The translations under genes and the position numbers were made by a program. A DNA stretch of 64,000 nucleotides, taken from the NCBI RefSeq assembly GCF_007827555.1, contig NZ_VISS01000003.1, positions 62,001-126,000 of the forward strand, given 5' to 3'. This DNA is from Aeribacillus composti (GTDB lineage: Bacteria; Bacillota; Bacilli; Bacillales; Aeribacillaceae). The notes beneath the pieces are model-generated. The model saw nothing but the letters and a program-made list of their open reading frames with translations. It did no database searches and had not been told where the DNA came from. The stretch's first letter is position 1; the number at the start of each line of letters is the position of its first letter. Positions 18,327-26,248 of this stretch are shown one piece after another.

Positions 18327-18511
18327 ATGATTTCCTCCCGACTAACCGTAAATTTGACATTGTAGTTTAGTTATCATTCCATGGACCGATAATGTCTGTG
18401 ATTCTATATATCAAAACTGAAATGGAGTGGGATCATTTTTGAAAGGTACGTGTCTCTTTCTCAAATACTTGTTGTTACATCTTTTTCTTCGTTTTATTTA
18501 AAGGTTTATAA

Positions 18512-18582
18512 CGAAAAAAAACAGAGACTATCTTTGCAAGTACGAAACTTGCGATGATATGTCTCTGGTCGTCCAGTCAACA
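18512..18582 (-). promoter_or_regulatory. Conserved leader motif with intrinsic terminator, site 2 (before monooxygenase copy 3)
   Basis: Minus-strand sense: ATGTTGACTGGACGACCAG (18582-18564) followed by AGAGACATATCATCGCAAG, a short loop, then CTTGCAAAGATAGTCTCTG and eight T. The stem CAGAGAC..GTCTCTG is interrupted by small mismatches. Upstream, ATAGGGAAATAT (18632-18621) resembles the ATAGGAATAAT block seen at sites 3 and 4. Confidence 0.75.
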
Positions 18583-18769
18583 TGATACATTTGATCGTAT
18601 GAAATTTTTGCTAAAGTAATATATTTCCCTATACAAAGGTAAGTTTTTTTTGGTTGGAATCAACGGCAGCTTAAGCAATTTATTGGCGACAGTTCTGGCA
18701 CCATTATTTTCCATCTCCGTGAGCAGGATGAAACATCCTTTCTGTTCGGTGCAAACAATATATAAATCA

Positions 18770-19312
18770 CTATTTTAATTGTTCAACTTTTAACCGGCTT
18801 AATAGATCATTCAATGATGTTTGTAATCTCGATTCTATTTCCGCATCAATAAAAGTAACCTGATCTTCGTGATAGCCAATTTGAGAATCTACGAAATACA
18901 CTCCTTTTAAAATCTCCTGGCTGCCTAACACAGAAGCAATCGGCTTAATAGCATATTCCAATGTTAAAAGATGAGCTGCTGTTCCGCCGGTAACCACTGG
19001 GAGAACAACTTTATCAACGAATCCTTTTTCAGGAATGAAATCTAACAGGGCTTTTAACACCCCTGGATAGCTTGCTTTATATACAGGACTTACAATAATA
19101 ACTGCCTGTGCTTGTTCAATCTGTGCTAAAACCTCTTGAATTTTTGGGCTGTTGAAGTTGGCAAATAAAAGATCTTCTGCCGGCAGGTCACGAACTGAAA
19201 TGGTAGACGCATTCAGCCCTTCAGCCTTGATCCTTTTTTCTAAATAAGCTGAGATAGCTAAGCTTCTTGATGGTTTAGATGGACTTCCGGAAATAATCAC
19301 GATATTTGACAT
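18770..19312 (-). CDS. NAD(P)H-dependent FMN reductase (SsuE/MsuE family)
   Basis: A 180-residue flavodoxin-like reductase with the FMN phosphate loop GSPSKPSRS at 8-16 and SPVYKASYPGVLKALLDF near residue 75, as in SsuE/MsuE. It supplies FMNH2 to two-component monooxygenases such as those encoded around it. The gene follows the DszC-like gene after 42 bases in one operon. I use ATG 19312 (AAGGTG upstream) instead of the longer frame from 19333. The family is well defined; which of the several oxygenases it serves is not. Confidence 0.88.
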   Translation of the reverse strand: MSNIVIISGSPSKPSRSLAISAYLEKRIKAEGLNASTISVRDLPAEDLLFANFNSPKIQEVLAQIEQAQAVIIVSPVYKASYPGVLKALLDFIPEKGFVDKVVLPVVTGGTAAHLLTLEYAIKPIASVLGSQEILKGVYFVDSQIGYHEDQVTFIDAEIESRLQTSLNDLLSRLKVEQLK

Positions 19313-19354
19313 AATGTCATCACCTTTCTTCAATTAAATTCGATCGTTTATACA

Positions 19355-20536
19355 TTAAGAATACGGTGTAATCTCAGGCAATTTACCGTTAAGAGCCCAT
19401 TCTCCGATATCACGGATTTTATATTCAATGGGATCATGCAACGTGTGAGTCCTTACATTTCGCCAAAAGCGGTCAAACCGATATTTTCCTAAAGTTGCCC
19501 TTGCCCCCATTACTTCAAACATACGGCTGGTAACCTCTAAAGCTGCTTTTGCTGTTGCAACCTTTGCAGTCGCAATGATAATTCCACACTCTCCACGTTC
19601 CTTTTCTGTTAATGCCCTTTCTTTATCCCATGCTTCTTGCAGAGCATTTGAAGCGTCTTGGGCCAATGCAGCTGCAGCTTTTAACTGCACATATAAATCT
19701 CCATACTGGCGAATCGTATATGGATCGCTCGTCGCCTGATCTACTTTAGAGGTCAGCCAAGGACGAGTGATATTTTTCGTATAGTTTTTCGCTTCTTCAA
19801 ATGCTCCCTCCGCAATTCCAAGAAGAACATGAACTAAAATGGTTTGAGCAGTATGCGTCCTTATAGTAGGGAAAAAGCTTTCAGGTTCTTGTTCATAGAA
19901 ATTTAATATCTCTTCTTCCTTCAGCAGTACATCTTGAAAAACAACAGTGCCGCTGTCCGTTTGCCGTTGGCCGAAGCTATCCCAATCATCATTAATGATT
20001 ATTCCTGTCCGATTAGTAGGAATAACGGCAATAACAGGGCGATCTTGATTTGGACTTTTAGCTGATATAAGCAGCCGCTCTGAATCTTTAGCACCCGAGC
20101 AAAAGCTTTTTTTCCCAATTAGCTTTAACTGATCCCCTTCTCGCTTTACGAGCAAGCTTTCATCAAGAGGATTATAGGTATTTCCCCAAAACAAATTATT
20201 TTCAGCCGTTTCCTTATAATACTTCTCTTTCTGCTGAGGGGAACCGAATAGATGTACGGATGTCAAGCATAAGAAATGATAGCCGAATAAGTGAGCCAAT
20301 GACCCGTCTACTTTTGCCAGCTCACGCGTAATTTGCAGCACAGCTTTCCAATCCTTCCCCAGTCCGCCTAAAGACTTCGGGATGATAAGTGAAAGTAATC
20401 CGCTTTTTCTAAGCAGGTCACGTTCTGCTTTTGCTGTTCCTCCTCGTTCATCCCTTTCAATTGCAGTTTTAGCAAACTCTTTTGCTAACTGCAAAGCTGT
20501 GTCAAGGTAATGACCTGTTCCTTCTGCAACACTCAT
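19355..20536 (-). CDS. DszC-like flavin-dependent sulfur monooxygenase
   Basis: A 393-residue acyl-CoA dehydrogenase-fold protein that resembles dibenzothiophene monooxygenase DszC more than the other paralogues here. Shared with DszC are an ERDERGGTAKAERDLLRKSG start, DGSLAHLFGYH, FCSGAKDSERL, NDDWDSFGQRQTDSGT, GIAEGAFEEAKNYT, WDKERALTEKERGE and FEVMGARATLGKYRFDRFWR, then NVRTHTLHDPIEYKI. Such enzymes take FMNH2 and O2 and convert thioethers to sulfoxides and sulfones. It is co-transcribed with a small unknown gene and the FMN reductase, downstream of leader site 3. Substrate range is inferred. Confidence 0.85.
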   Translation of the reverse strand: MSVAEGTGHYLDTALQLAKEFAKTAIERDERGGTAKAERDLLRKSGLLSLIIPKSLGGLGKDWKAVLQITRELAKVDGSLAHLFGYHFLCLTSVHLFGSPQQKEKYYKETAENNLFWGNTYNPLDESLLVKREGDQLKLIGKKSFCSGAKDSERLLISAKSPNQDRPVIAVIPTNRTGIIINDDWDSFGQRQTDSGTVVFQDVLLKEEEILNFYEQEPESFFPTIRTHTAQTILVHVLLGIAEGAFEEAKNYTKNITRPWLTSKVDQATSDPYTIRQYGDLYVQLKAAAALAQDASNALQEAWDKERALTEKERGECGIIIATAKVATAKAALEVTSRMFEVMGARATLGKYRFDRFWRNVRTHTLHDPIEYKIRDIGEWALNGKLPEITPYS

Positions 20537-20606
20537 TCATTAGTTACCCCTTTGTCTTCTTTATCTAAATAATGTTTGTGATTAATAGTTTACTGACATA
20601 ATCGTT

Positions 20607-20939
20607 CTATTGTTCCATTATTTCATTCATAAATTGATGAAGCTTCTTTGAAAGACCTCCGTTTCCAAAACGGATATATTTGCGTTTTTTAAAATCTACA
20701 TCTTCTCTTTTGACAAATTCCAGAAAAGCTAAAATATAAATTCGACGATGAATAATAGAAACGACTCCATTTGTATAAAACCAATTGTCAATCGTATTGA
20801 AAACACCTTTATTTATCCGATAATTCTTTTGGCACCAAAGGAAAAATTGTAAATCCGGCAAATTCAAATATTCATTTTCTCGCAAAGATTTTTGTTTTTC
20901 CGCTTTATAATCCAATATGTTCACATAACTATTTGCCAC
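20607..20939 (-). CDS. Small basic protein of unknown function in the sulfur operon
   Basis: A 110-residue protein that I do not recognise. It starts with GTG at 20939, just after the leader terminator, with GGTGG seven bases upstream. It is rich in aromatic and basic residues (DLQFFLWCQKNYRINK, YTNGVVSIIHRRIYILAFLEF, and a C-terminal KKRKYIRFGNGGLSKK). There is no signal peptide or clear membrane span. The frame extends upstream without a stop through the terminator to an ATG at 21044, but that ATG lacks a ribosome site. The DszC-like gene follows after about 70 bases. A regulatory or accessory role is possible; nothing in the sequence fixes it. Confidence 0.6.
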   Translation of the reverse strand: MANSYVNILDYKAEKQKSLRENEYLNLPDLQFFLWCQKNYRINKGVFNTIDNWFYTNGVVSIIHRRIYILAFLEFVKREDVDFKKRKYIRFGNGGLSKKLHQFMNEIMEQ

Positions 20940-20963
20940 CGCTAATCCACCTTTCCATGTTTG

Positions 20964-21036
20964 TAAAAAAAGGAAAGAGACTCTCATTTCAAGAAATATG
21001 ATCTTGAATTGAGAGCCTCTAGTTGTCCAGTCAGCA
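20964..21036 (-). promoter_or_regulatory. Conserved leader motif with intrinsic terminator, site 3 (before the DszC-like operon)
   Basis: Minus-strand sense: ATGCTGACTGGACAACTAG (21036-21018) then AGGCTCTCAATTCAAGATC, loop, and CTTGAAATGAGAGTCTCTT followed by CCTTTTTTT. The mini-hairpin here is CTGG/CTAG, so one pair becomes G-U: the RNA stem is kept while a DNA palindrome would be broken. It lies 25 bases upstream of the start of the small gene. Confidence 0.75.
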
Positions 21037-21062
21037 TTCATCAAACTATTTTGTTTATAACT

Positions 21063-21092
21063 AAATTAATACATATTATTCCTATATGTCAA
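21063..21092 (-). promoter_or_regulatory. Promoter of the DszC-like operon with ATAGGAATAAT block
   Basis: TTGACA (21092-21087) and TAATTT (21068-21063) with an 18-base spacer that contains ATAGGAATAAT. The same block lies at the same place in the sfnG promoter. GGAAT-containing operators near -35 recall the cysteine regulator CymR of Bacillus; that link is inferred. Confidence 0.65.
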
Positions 21093-21208
21093 GTATTATT
21101 TAAAGAAAGAGACTCCTCATTTCTTGATGTTGAATGCCCAACATCATTCGTATTCATTTGTTAGTTGTTCCGAAAGCTTACTCATTTCGAGTCTTATGCT
21201 TCTTTATA

Positions 21209-22285
21209 TTAGTTGGCTAGGATTCCCTCCAATTTTGCTTCTTTTTCTCTTACGAGCGGAATGACTTTTTCACCAAAGGCTTTTAAGTCTTCATCGTAAT
21301 GTAAAAATCCTGTCAAAACAATATCGACTCCTATTTTTTTCAGCTCAATGATGCGATCCGCCACTTGTTCTGCCGTTCCAATCAAACCTGTTTTGAAACC
21401 GTCATTATATTGCACAAGATCTTCGAAGGTGGATTCCGCCCACATTCCTTCACCTTCAGGAGAGGCTTTCCCTGCGAATTTCACTTGACTTTCAAAGCCT
21501 TCCACAGCTTCTTTATCTGCATGTAAAACAATATCTTTTAAAACTTGTTTTGCTTCTTCTTCTGTATCACGAACAATCACGAAGCCATTAACACCGAATT
21601 GGATGTTTCTTCCGTTCGATTCAGCCAATGATTTCACATGATCAATTTGCTTTTTCAGATTTTCCAGCGAGTTTCCATTCATGAAATAAACATCTGAAAC
21701 TCGTCCAGCCATTTCTCTTGCTGCTTTCGAGTTTCCGCCTTGGAAAATTTTCGGGATATTAATAGGTTTAGGCTTTAATGGCGCTTCATTTATACGATAA
21801 AAATCTCCTTTAAAAGTAGTGGTTTCCTTTGTCCACAAATCTCGTAGAACCTGTATAAATTCTTCAGACCGTCGATAACGTTCATCATGGTCTAACCACG
21901 GTTCCCCATAACCGATAAATTCATTTTTAAACCATCCGCTGACAATATTAATTGAAGCACGGCCATTACTGATATGATCAATCGTTGAAATAATTTTTGC
22001 TATGACACCTGGATGCCATAGGCCGGGCAGCACAGCTGTAATAATGTTTAATTTTTTGGTACTAGCGGCAAGTGCAGAAGCAAGCGCAGCGGCTTCTAAT
22101 TGTTTTTCAGCTCCGTAGCTGGCGAAAAATCTTGTTTGCAGCAGGACGTAATCAAAACCATTTTCTTCAGCTATTTGTGCATAACGTTTGTTATCCTCAA
22201 ATGACCAGCCTGTTTTCTGTGGCAGATTAGAGATCACAAGCCCTCCACTAACGTTTGGCGCCCAATAAGCAAATTGTAAACCCAT
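21209..22285 (-). CDS. sfnG: SfnG-type dimethylsulfone monooxygenase
   Basis: A 358-residue LLM-class monooxygenase that matches SfnG, the FMNH2-dependent enzyme that oxidises dimethylsulfone to methanesulfinate. Near-diagnostic stretches are FAYWAPNVSGGLVISN at the start, NGRASINIVSGWFKNEF, HDERYRRSEEFIQVLRDLW, KIFQGGNSKAAREMAGRVSDVYF and SPEGEGMWAESTFEDLVQY with DGFKTGLIGT. The related SsuD family shares the fold but not these strings. It is a single-gene unit directly downstream of leader site 4, with AAGGAGGG before the ATG. It needs the FMN reductase encoded at 18770. Confidence 0.9.
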   Translation of the reverse strand: MGLQFAYWAPNVSGGLVISNLPQKTGWSFEDNKRYAQIAEENGFDYVLLQTRFFASYGAEKQLEAAALASALAASTKKLNIITAVLPGLWHPGVIAKIISTIDHISNGRASINIVSGWFKNEFIGYGEPWLDHDERYRRSEEFIQVLRDLWTKETTTFKGDFYRINEAPLKPKPINIPKIFQGGNSKAAREMAGRVSDVYFMNGNSLENLKKQIDHVKSLAESNGRNIQFGVNGFVIVRDTEEEAKQVLKDIVLHADKEAVEGFESQVKFAGKASPEGEGMWAESTFEDLVQYNDGFKTGLIGTAEQVADRIIELKKIGVDIVLTGFLHYDEDLKAFGEKVIPLVREKEAKLEGILAN

Positions 22286-22310
22286 TGATTTTCCCTCCTT
22301 AAATTTTAAT

Positions 22311-22376
22311 AAAAAAGGCTCATATCAGATCCTAATATTAGGAACTGATATGAGCCTCTGGCGGTCCAGTGGGCAA
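22311..22376 (-). promoter_or_regulatory. Conserved leader motif with intrinsic terminator, site 4 (before sfnG)
   Basis: Minus-strand sense: TTGCCCACTGGACCGCCAG (22376-22358) runs into AGGCTCATATCAGTTCCTAA, loop, TTAGGATCTGATATGAGCCT and TTTTTTATT. The terminator is strong (14 or more pairs). Site 4 shows the shortest leader: the predicted start is only about 25 bases before the motif. Confidence 0.78.
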
Positions 22377-22404
22377 CCGGATAAAAGTAAAAGATTTAAG
22401 TATG

Positions 22405-22433
22405 ATATTAATTCCATTATTCCTATTTGTCAA
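22405..22433 (-). promoter_or_regulatory. Promoter of sfnG with ATAGGAATAAT block
   Basis: TTGACA (22433-22428), a 17-base spacer holding ATAGGAATAAT, and TAATAT (22410-22405): close to the sigma-A consensus and nearly superimposable on the promoter at 21063-21092. The predicted start is near 22398. Confidence 0.75.
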
Positions 22434-22586
22434 GTATGTTTTTAAAAATTTCGACTTTTCTTGCTAGTTTTATTAGATCAGTCCTTAGAATTAGACATGA
22501 GGGAAAGGCAGAATGGAAAATGGGTCATGGAGCGAAAGGGAATATGATTATAAATAATTCTTTGTTGGAAAGCGTGGAGGATCGGT

Positions 22587-22618
22587 CAAAAAAAAAGCCG
22601 AAGGAGCTTTCTCCGACA
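22587..22618 (-). terminator. Second terminator downstream of the PCYCGC gene
   Basis: On the minus strand GTCGGAG AAAGCTC CTTCGGC (with nested GGAG/CTCC) is followed by nine T. It backs up the terminator at 22748-22777. Confidence 0.6.
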
Positions 22619-22747
22619 ATTTTATTATGTAAAAATAACAAAAAACAGTATTGACGGATATTCAAGATTAAATGTCTAATCACAAGCCTTTTTCCATCAT
22701 GATCAAGTCCTGAGGACAAAAACAGTTTCGACAAAGCATAAAACATA

Positions 22748-22777
22748 GAAAAGATGAAACCAATAATTGGTCTCATC
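22748..22777 (-). terminator. Terminator of the PCYCGC lipoprotein gene
   Basis: On the minus strand GATGAGACCAAT pairs with ATTGGTTTCATC, then TTTTCT. It starts eight bases after the stop codon at 22785. Confidence 0.8.
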
Positions 22778-22784
22778 CTTTTCT

Positions 22785-23258
22785 TTATAACGGCATTGGT
22801 GTATCTGTCGGGTTCGCATAGCCTTCTTTGTATTTTTCATCTATATATTGGCGAATTTCTTTTACCGTTTTTCCATCTTGCTTCATTTTGATTGCTTCTG
22901 CTGCAATTTCTAAGCAGACGTTGCAGCGTGTTCCATGGTCATCCCATACAACAGAACCATTTTGATTTACTTGCTTAACAAAACAATTTAGACTGCTCCG
23001 ATGTCCGGCATGATCGCCGCAGCCACAATAACAAGGAATCCATTGCAGCAGCTCCATTGATTTTCCGGCTGCTTGATAGATGATTTGAATGTTTTCGCTA
23101 TATTCATTTAAAAAGGTCGGCAGTTCATCCCTTGAAGCAGTTGTTTCCCACAAGTCGCCATTCGGCGCGTGCTCCATGGTTGATTGTTCTTTATTTGAAC
23201 TGCAAGCAGAAATGATTATTGTAATAAATAGTAATACCAATAATTGTTTGGCTTTCAC
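22785..23258 (-). CDS. PCYCGC motif-containing lipoprotein
   Basis: A 157-residue exported lipoprotein: hydrophobic signal ending ISAC (lipid on C19), then a domain with PCYCGCG (C76, C78, C80), AGHRSSLNCF (C92) and a later DDHGTRCNVCLEIA. This is the PCYCGC family of Bacillaceae, in which the clustered Cys and His suggest metal binding on the outer face of the membrane; the function is not established. It starts with GTG at 23258 with AGGAAG upstream, and ends as a single-gene unit. It has no visible tie to the sulfur genes beyond adjacency. Confidence 0.85.
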   Translation of the reverse strand: MKAKQLLVLLFITIIISACSSNKEQSTMEHAPNGDLWETTASRDELPTFLNEYSENIQIIYQAAGKSMELLQWIPCYCGCGDHAGHRSSLNCFVKQVNQNGSVVWDDHGTRCNVCLEIAAEAIKMKQDGKTVKEIRQYIDEKYKEGYANPTDTPMPL

Positions 23259-23643
23259 AACGTCACACTTCCTTTTATAAAGTGTAATGAAATCCTTCTT
23301 TTCTGTTCATCAACTAATCACAAATTGCATTCAGCTGCCGAACATAGAACCATCTGGCGGCCGATGTTACCCTTACAATATATATTCCTATTTCCCTTCC
23401 TTAAAGGTTTTCTCTCAATTAATAAAGTCTAAAGAACGGCATACATCTTCAAAGCTTCTGATATCATTCCATTATATTGTAAAGGGGATACTTCTAGCAG
23501 CTGCTAAATATCCTTTATTTTTAAATCCGAACTTGCGAAGGGTGGATAGACTTTAACCTCTACAAGAAAAATACCATAATCACTAAATAATAAAAAGAAT
23601 CTTCCTTTACTTTATAAAAAAATTGTCAATGGTCAAGTTTGAT
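23259..23643. other. Intergenic stretch between brnQ terminator and the PCYCGC gene
   Basis: About 385 bases that hold the promoter side of the PCYCGC gene. I see no gene, RNA element or repeat here. Confidence 0.4.
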
Positions 23644-23680
23644 CAAAAAAGGAACCTTCCTTAAGAAAGTTCCTTTTTTA
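23644..23680 (-). terminator. Terminator of brnQ
   Basis: GGAACTTTCTTAAGGAAGGTTCC followed by TTTTTT on the minus strand; the plus strand also ends in a T run, but the only gene reading into it is brnQ. Confidence 0.8.
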
Positions 23681-23727
23681 TAGCTTACAAAAATTCAAAC
23701 TATTCTTTCTATATATAATAGAACATT

Positions 23728-25089
23728 TTACGCTTTAACAGTTGATTTGGCCTGAATCCTTCCGACAATACCTGTAATAATAATGACAATAATCGCTGGA
23801 ATAAACCAGCCGAGTCCTTGTTTATAAAATGGCAATACTTGTTCATAGAACGAAACAATTGGTACCATCCATCCGAAATAATCAATTCCAAGTGAATCAC
23901 ATAATGATTTCAAACCATCAAAAATACTAATTAAAAATGTAACTCCAGTCGCTGAAGCATATACAATGCGTGCGTGATGGAAAAGCGGCGACAAGAACGT
24001 TAACAAAATCAAAACAATCGCTAGCGGATAGATGAACATTAAGACAGGGATAGAAAATGTAATAATATTCGCTAATCCAAAGTTTGCTATTATAAAAGTA
24101 AGTATGCTAAAGAAGACAACCCACGTTTTATAGCCGATTCTCGGAATCAATTTATGAAAATATTCAGCATTCGCCGTTATTAATCCGATGGCAGTCGTTA
24201 AACATGCAAGGATGATAATAATAGCCAGCATAATTAAACCGAATGTGCCAAAATAATGTGAAGCTGCATTGCTGAGAACGGGTCCGCCTGTTTTAAAAAT
24301 TCCGAAAGCTTCTGTACTTGTTGCTCCTAAATAAGCAATTCCAATATAAATCAGTGCGAGAAGCGCAATGGCAACAGTTCCTGATTTTGTTGTTGCTTTC
24401 AGAATATCTTTTTTTGATGTTACACCTAATTTGCGTATGGCATTGATCACAATAATGCCAAATACAAGTGATGCAAGGGCGTCCATTGTACTATAGCCAT
24501 CTATAAAACCTTGGGAAAACGCATGAATTTTATACACGCCTTGCGCTGAACCAATGTCCCCAATAGGATTCACAACTACCATAAATAAAAGTATGGCAAG
24601 AAGAATCACAATTCCAGGCGCTAGAAGTTTTCCAACATTATCGACAATCTTAGACGGGTATAAAGAAAACCAAAAAGTCACAGCAAAAAATAGCAGCGTA
24701 TAAATAAACAATCCAACTTGATGAAATTCCTCAGCAACAAACGGCGCAATACCGACTTCATACGCAACAGTTCCAGTCCGCGGTGCTGCAAAAAAAGGAC
24801 CAATTGTTAAATAGAGCAATGATGTAAGAAAGACGGCATAAGTCGGATGAACTCTACTAGAAAGCTCTTGTAAATCACTGCTTCCGGAAAAACTCATCGC
24901 TATAATCCCGAGAAACGGCAATCCAACTCCAGTAATGATAAATCCAGTAACAGCAAACCACAGATTTTCCCCGGCATTTTGTCCAAGCTGAGCCGGAAAT
25001 ATTAGATTCCCTGCCCCAAAAAATAGGGCAAACAACATAACTCCAATGACAGCAAGCGAAGAAAATGATAGCTTGTTATCCTTATCCAT
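23728..25089 (-). CDS. brnQ: Branched-chain amino acid transporter, LIVCS family
   Basis: A 453-residue membrane protein with about twelve hydrophobic segments. The N-terminus (LFFGAGNLIFPAQLGQNAG) and the ACLTTAIGLITANAEYF segment near the middle are hallmarks of BrnQ, the sodium-coupled uptake system for isoleucine, leucine and valine. It is a single gene with its own terminator. The upstream region shows neither a T-box nor another leader, unlike some Bacillus brnQ genes. Confidence 0.93.
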   Translation of the reverse strand: MDKDNKLSFSSLAVIGVMLFALFFGAGNLIFPAQLGQNAGENLWFAVTGFIITGVGLPFLGIIAMSFSGSSDLQELSSRVHPTYAVFLTSLLYLTIGPFFAAPRTGTVAYEVGIAPFVAEEFHQVGLFIYTLLFFAVTFWFSLYPSKIVDNVGKLLAPGIVILLAILLFMVVVNPIGDIGSAQGVYKIHAFSQGFIDGYSTMDALASLVFGIIVINAIRKLGVTSKKDILKATTKSGTVAIALLALIYIGIAYLGATSTEAFGIFKTGGPVLSNAASHYFGTFGLIMLAIIIILACLTTAIGLITANAEYFHKLIPRIGYKTWVVFFSILTFIIANFGLANIITFSIPVLMFIYPLAIVLILLTFLSPLFHHARIVYASATGVTFLISIFDGLKSLCDSLGIDYFGWMVPIVSFYEQVLPFYKQGLGWFIPAIIVIIITGIVGRIQAKSTVKA

Positions 25090-25239
25090 AATTATTTATC
25101 CCACCATGATGAAATTTTTTAAAATTAATTTATTAAAATAATTTGCATGATTCGTACAATAAATTATATTATACTATTTTTTTACGAAAATTTCAATGAA
25201 TTCATATACTTATACTACGTACATTCACTTGGAAAAAAC
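25090..25239. other. AT-rich promoter region of brnQ
   Basis: Strongly AT-rich bases upstream of brnQ with several TATAAT-like strings on the minus strand; no single promoter can be picked safely. With the terminator at 25240 and the following 135 empty bases it makes up the 25090-25410 gap. Confidence 0.35.
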
Positions 25240-25275
25240 GCTTGAAGCAGGCGGAAATGAACGCCTGCTTCAAAT
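25240..25275 (-). terminator. Terminator of the flavin reductase gene
   Basis: TTGAAGCAGGCG pairs perfectly with CGCCTGCTTCAA around an 8-base loop; on the minus strand GCGTTTTTT follows. It lies 135 bases past the flavin reductase stop. Confidence 0.75.
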
Positions 25276-25410
25276 AATCGTAAGTCATCATCGCTTATCC
25301 TTTAAAATCTTGCTTCAACCTTTAGCCGAACAAAACTATATTCTTATTTTTTGTCTCAAATAATAAAATTTGCAGGTCTTTTTAACCGGAACATTATTCT
25401 TATAAAAAGT

Positions 25411-25887
25411 TTAGCCTCCATAATAGAAACCGGTTTCTTTCAATGTTAGCGGTTCGCCTTCCCGATGCACTCCGGCATTGAACACTTCACCAACGTAAAT
25501 ATAGTGGTCACCTTTTTCTATTTTTTCCACCACTTTACACTCAAAAAAGCTCAACGCATCTTTAAAAATCGGACATCCTGTTTCTTCCGTATAAAATTCG
25601 TATCCAGCCAGCTTGTTTCCTTCCGGCTCAATGGATCGGAAAAAGGCAGTAACCATGTCCTTCTGACCCGTCTCCAAAATATTGACGCTAAACACTCCGC
25701 TTTTGGCAATTTGTTGTTGTGAACGTGTACCCGCTTTTGCGGCAACTGCAACTAAAGGCGGTTCAAAAGAGGTTTGCGTCAACCAATTTCCAGCAAATCC
25801 ATTGGCTCCGTTTTCATCTTTCGTTCCGACAATGTACAAGCCATATGTAATTCCACGTAAAGCCGTTTTTTTCGCCTTTGCATCCAT
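25411..25887 (-). CDS. Flavin reductase-like protein (FMN-binding split barrel)
   Basis: A 158-residue protein of the flavin reductase family (HpaC/DIM6 type). The N-terminus ALRGITYGLYIVGTKDENGANGFAGNWLTQTSF and the segment EPPLVAVAA match the family; the C-terminal GDHYIYVGEV holds the usual conserved His region. Such proteins reduce FMN or FAD with NAD(P)H for two-component monooxygenases, or act as heme/flavin binding proteins. It is 3 kb from the sulfur cluster, so service to those enzymes is only a possibility. I chose the ATG at 25887; the frame opens at a GTG that overlaps the ribosome site. Confidence 0.8.
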   Translation of the reverse strand: MDAKAKKTALRGITYGLYIVGTKDENGANGFAGNWLTQTSFEPPLVAVAAKAGTRSQQQIAKSGVFSVNILETGQKDMVTAFFRSIEPEGNKLAGYEFYTEETGCPIFKDALSFFECKVVEKIEKGDHYIYVGEVFNAGVHREGEPLTLKETGFYYGG

Positions 25888-26104
25888 GTTGAGCATCACC
25901 TTCCTTTGAAAACAATTTTTTGGATTGTTTTGGTATTCCCTTTAGCTTCATTTTAGGCAAACGATTAAAATATGTCCAGTTTCAGCTTATAGTTTGCCTA
26001 GAATATCGGCCAATTGTTCCATACTGCTTCCAATTCTCTCATAATGACCTCAACTTAAAACGTCATATCATACAATAGAATGAAAATCAGCCTATTAACA
26101 TATG

Positions 26105-26137
26105 AAACGCTGGTATGCGGCGGGCATACCAGCGCAG
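26105..26137 (-). terminator. Perfect hairpin after the zinc-ribbon membrane protein gene
   Basis: CGCTGGTATGC (26108-26118) pairs with GCATACCAGCG (26124-26134) around five bases. The minus strand continues GTTTCAT, a weak U-tract, so termination is probable but not certain. The 25900-26248 gap holds nothing else that I recognise. Confidence 0.55.
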
Positions 26138-26248
26138 AAGGTGATCTGATGCTTTTAAGGCTTAACGGTACTCATTGTGTAGTCTATATTGTATGAAAAT
26201 TAAAGCAGCTAATATTTAGATTCGTTCAAAATGTTCAATGTCACTCCA

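Noticed and set aside
18640..18720. Plus-strand stretch resembling a transporter fragment (SLSNLLATVLAPLF)
   Set aside because: It is only about 18 codons, without start or further match; treated as chance.
20940..21044. Extension of the small sulfur-operon gene to an ATG inside the leader
   Set aside because: It would translate the terminator hairpin and there is no ribosome site; the GTG at 20939 has one.
22427..22776. Two overlapping small open frames near the PCYCGC gene
   Set aside because: They run through terminators and lack domains; promoter and terminator features explain the region.
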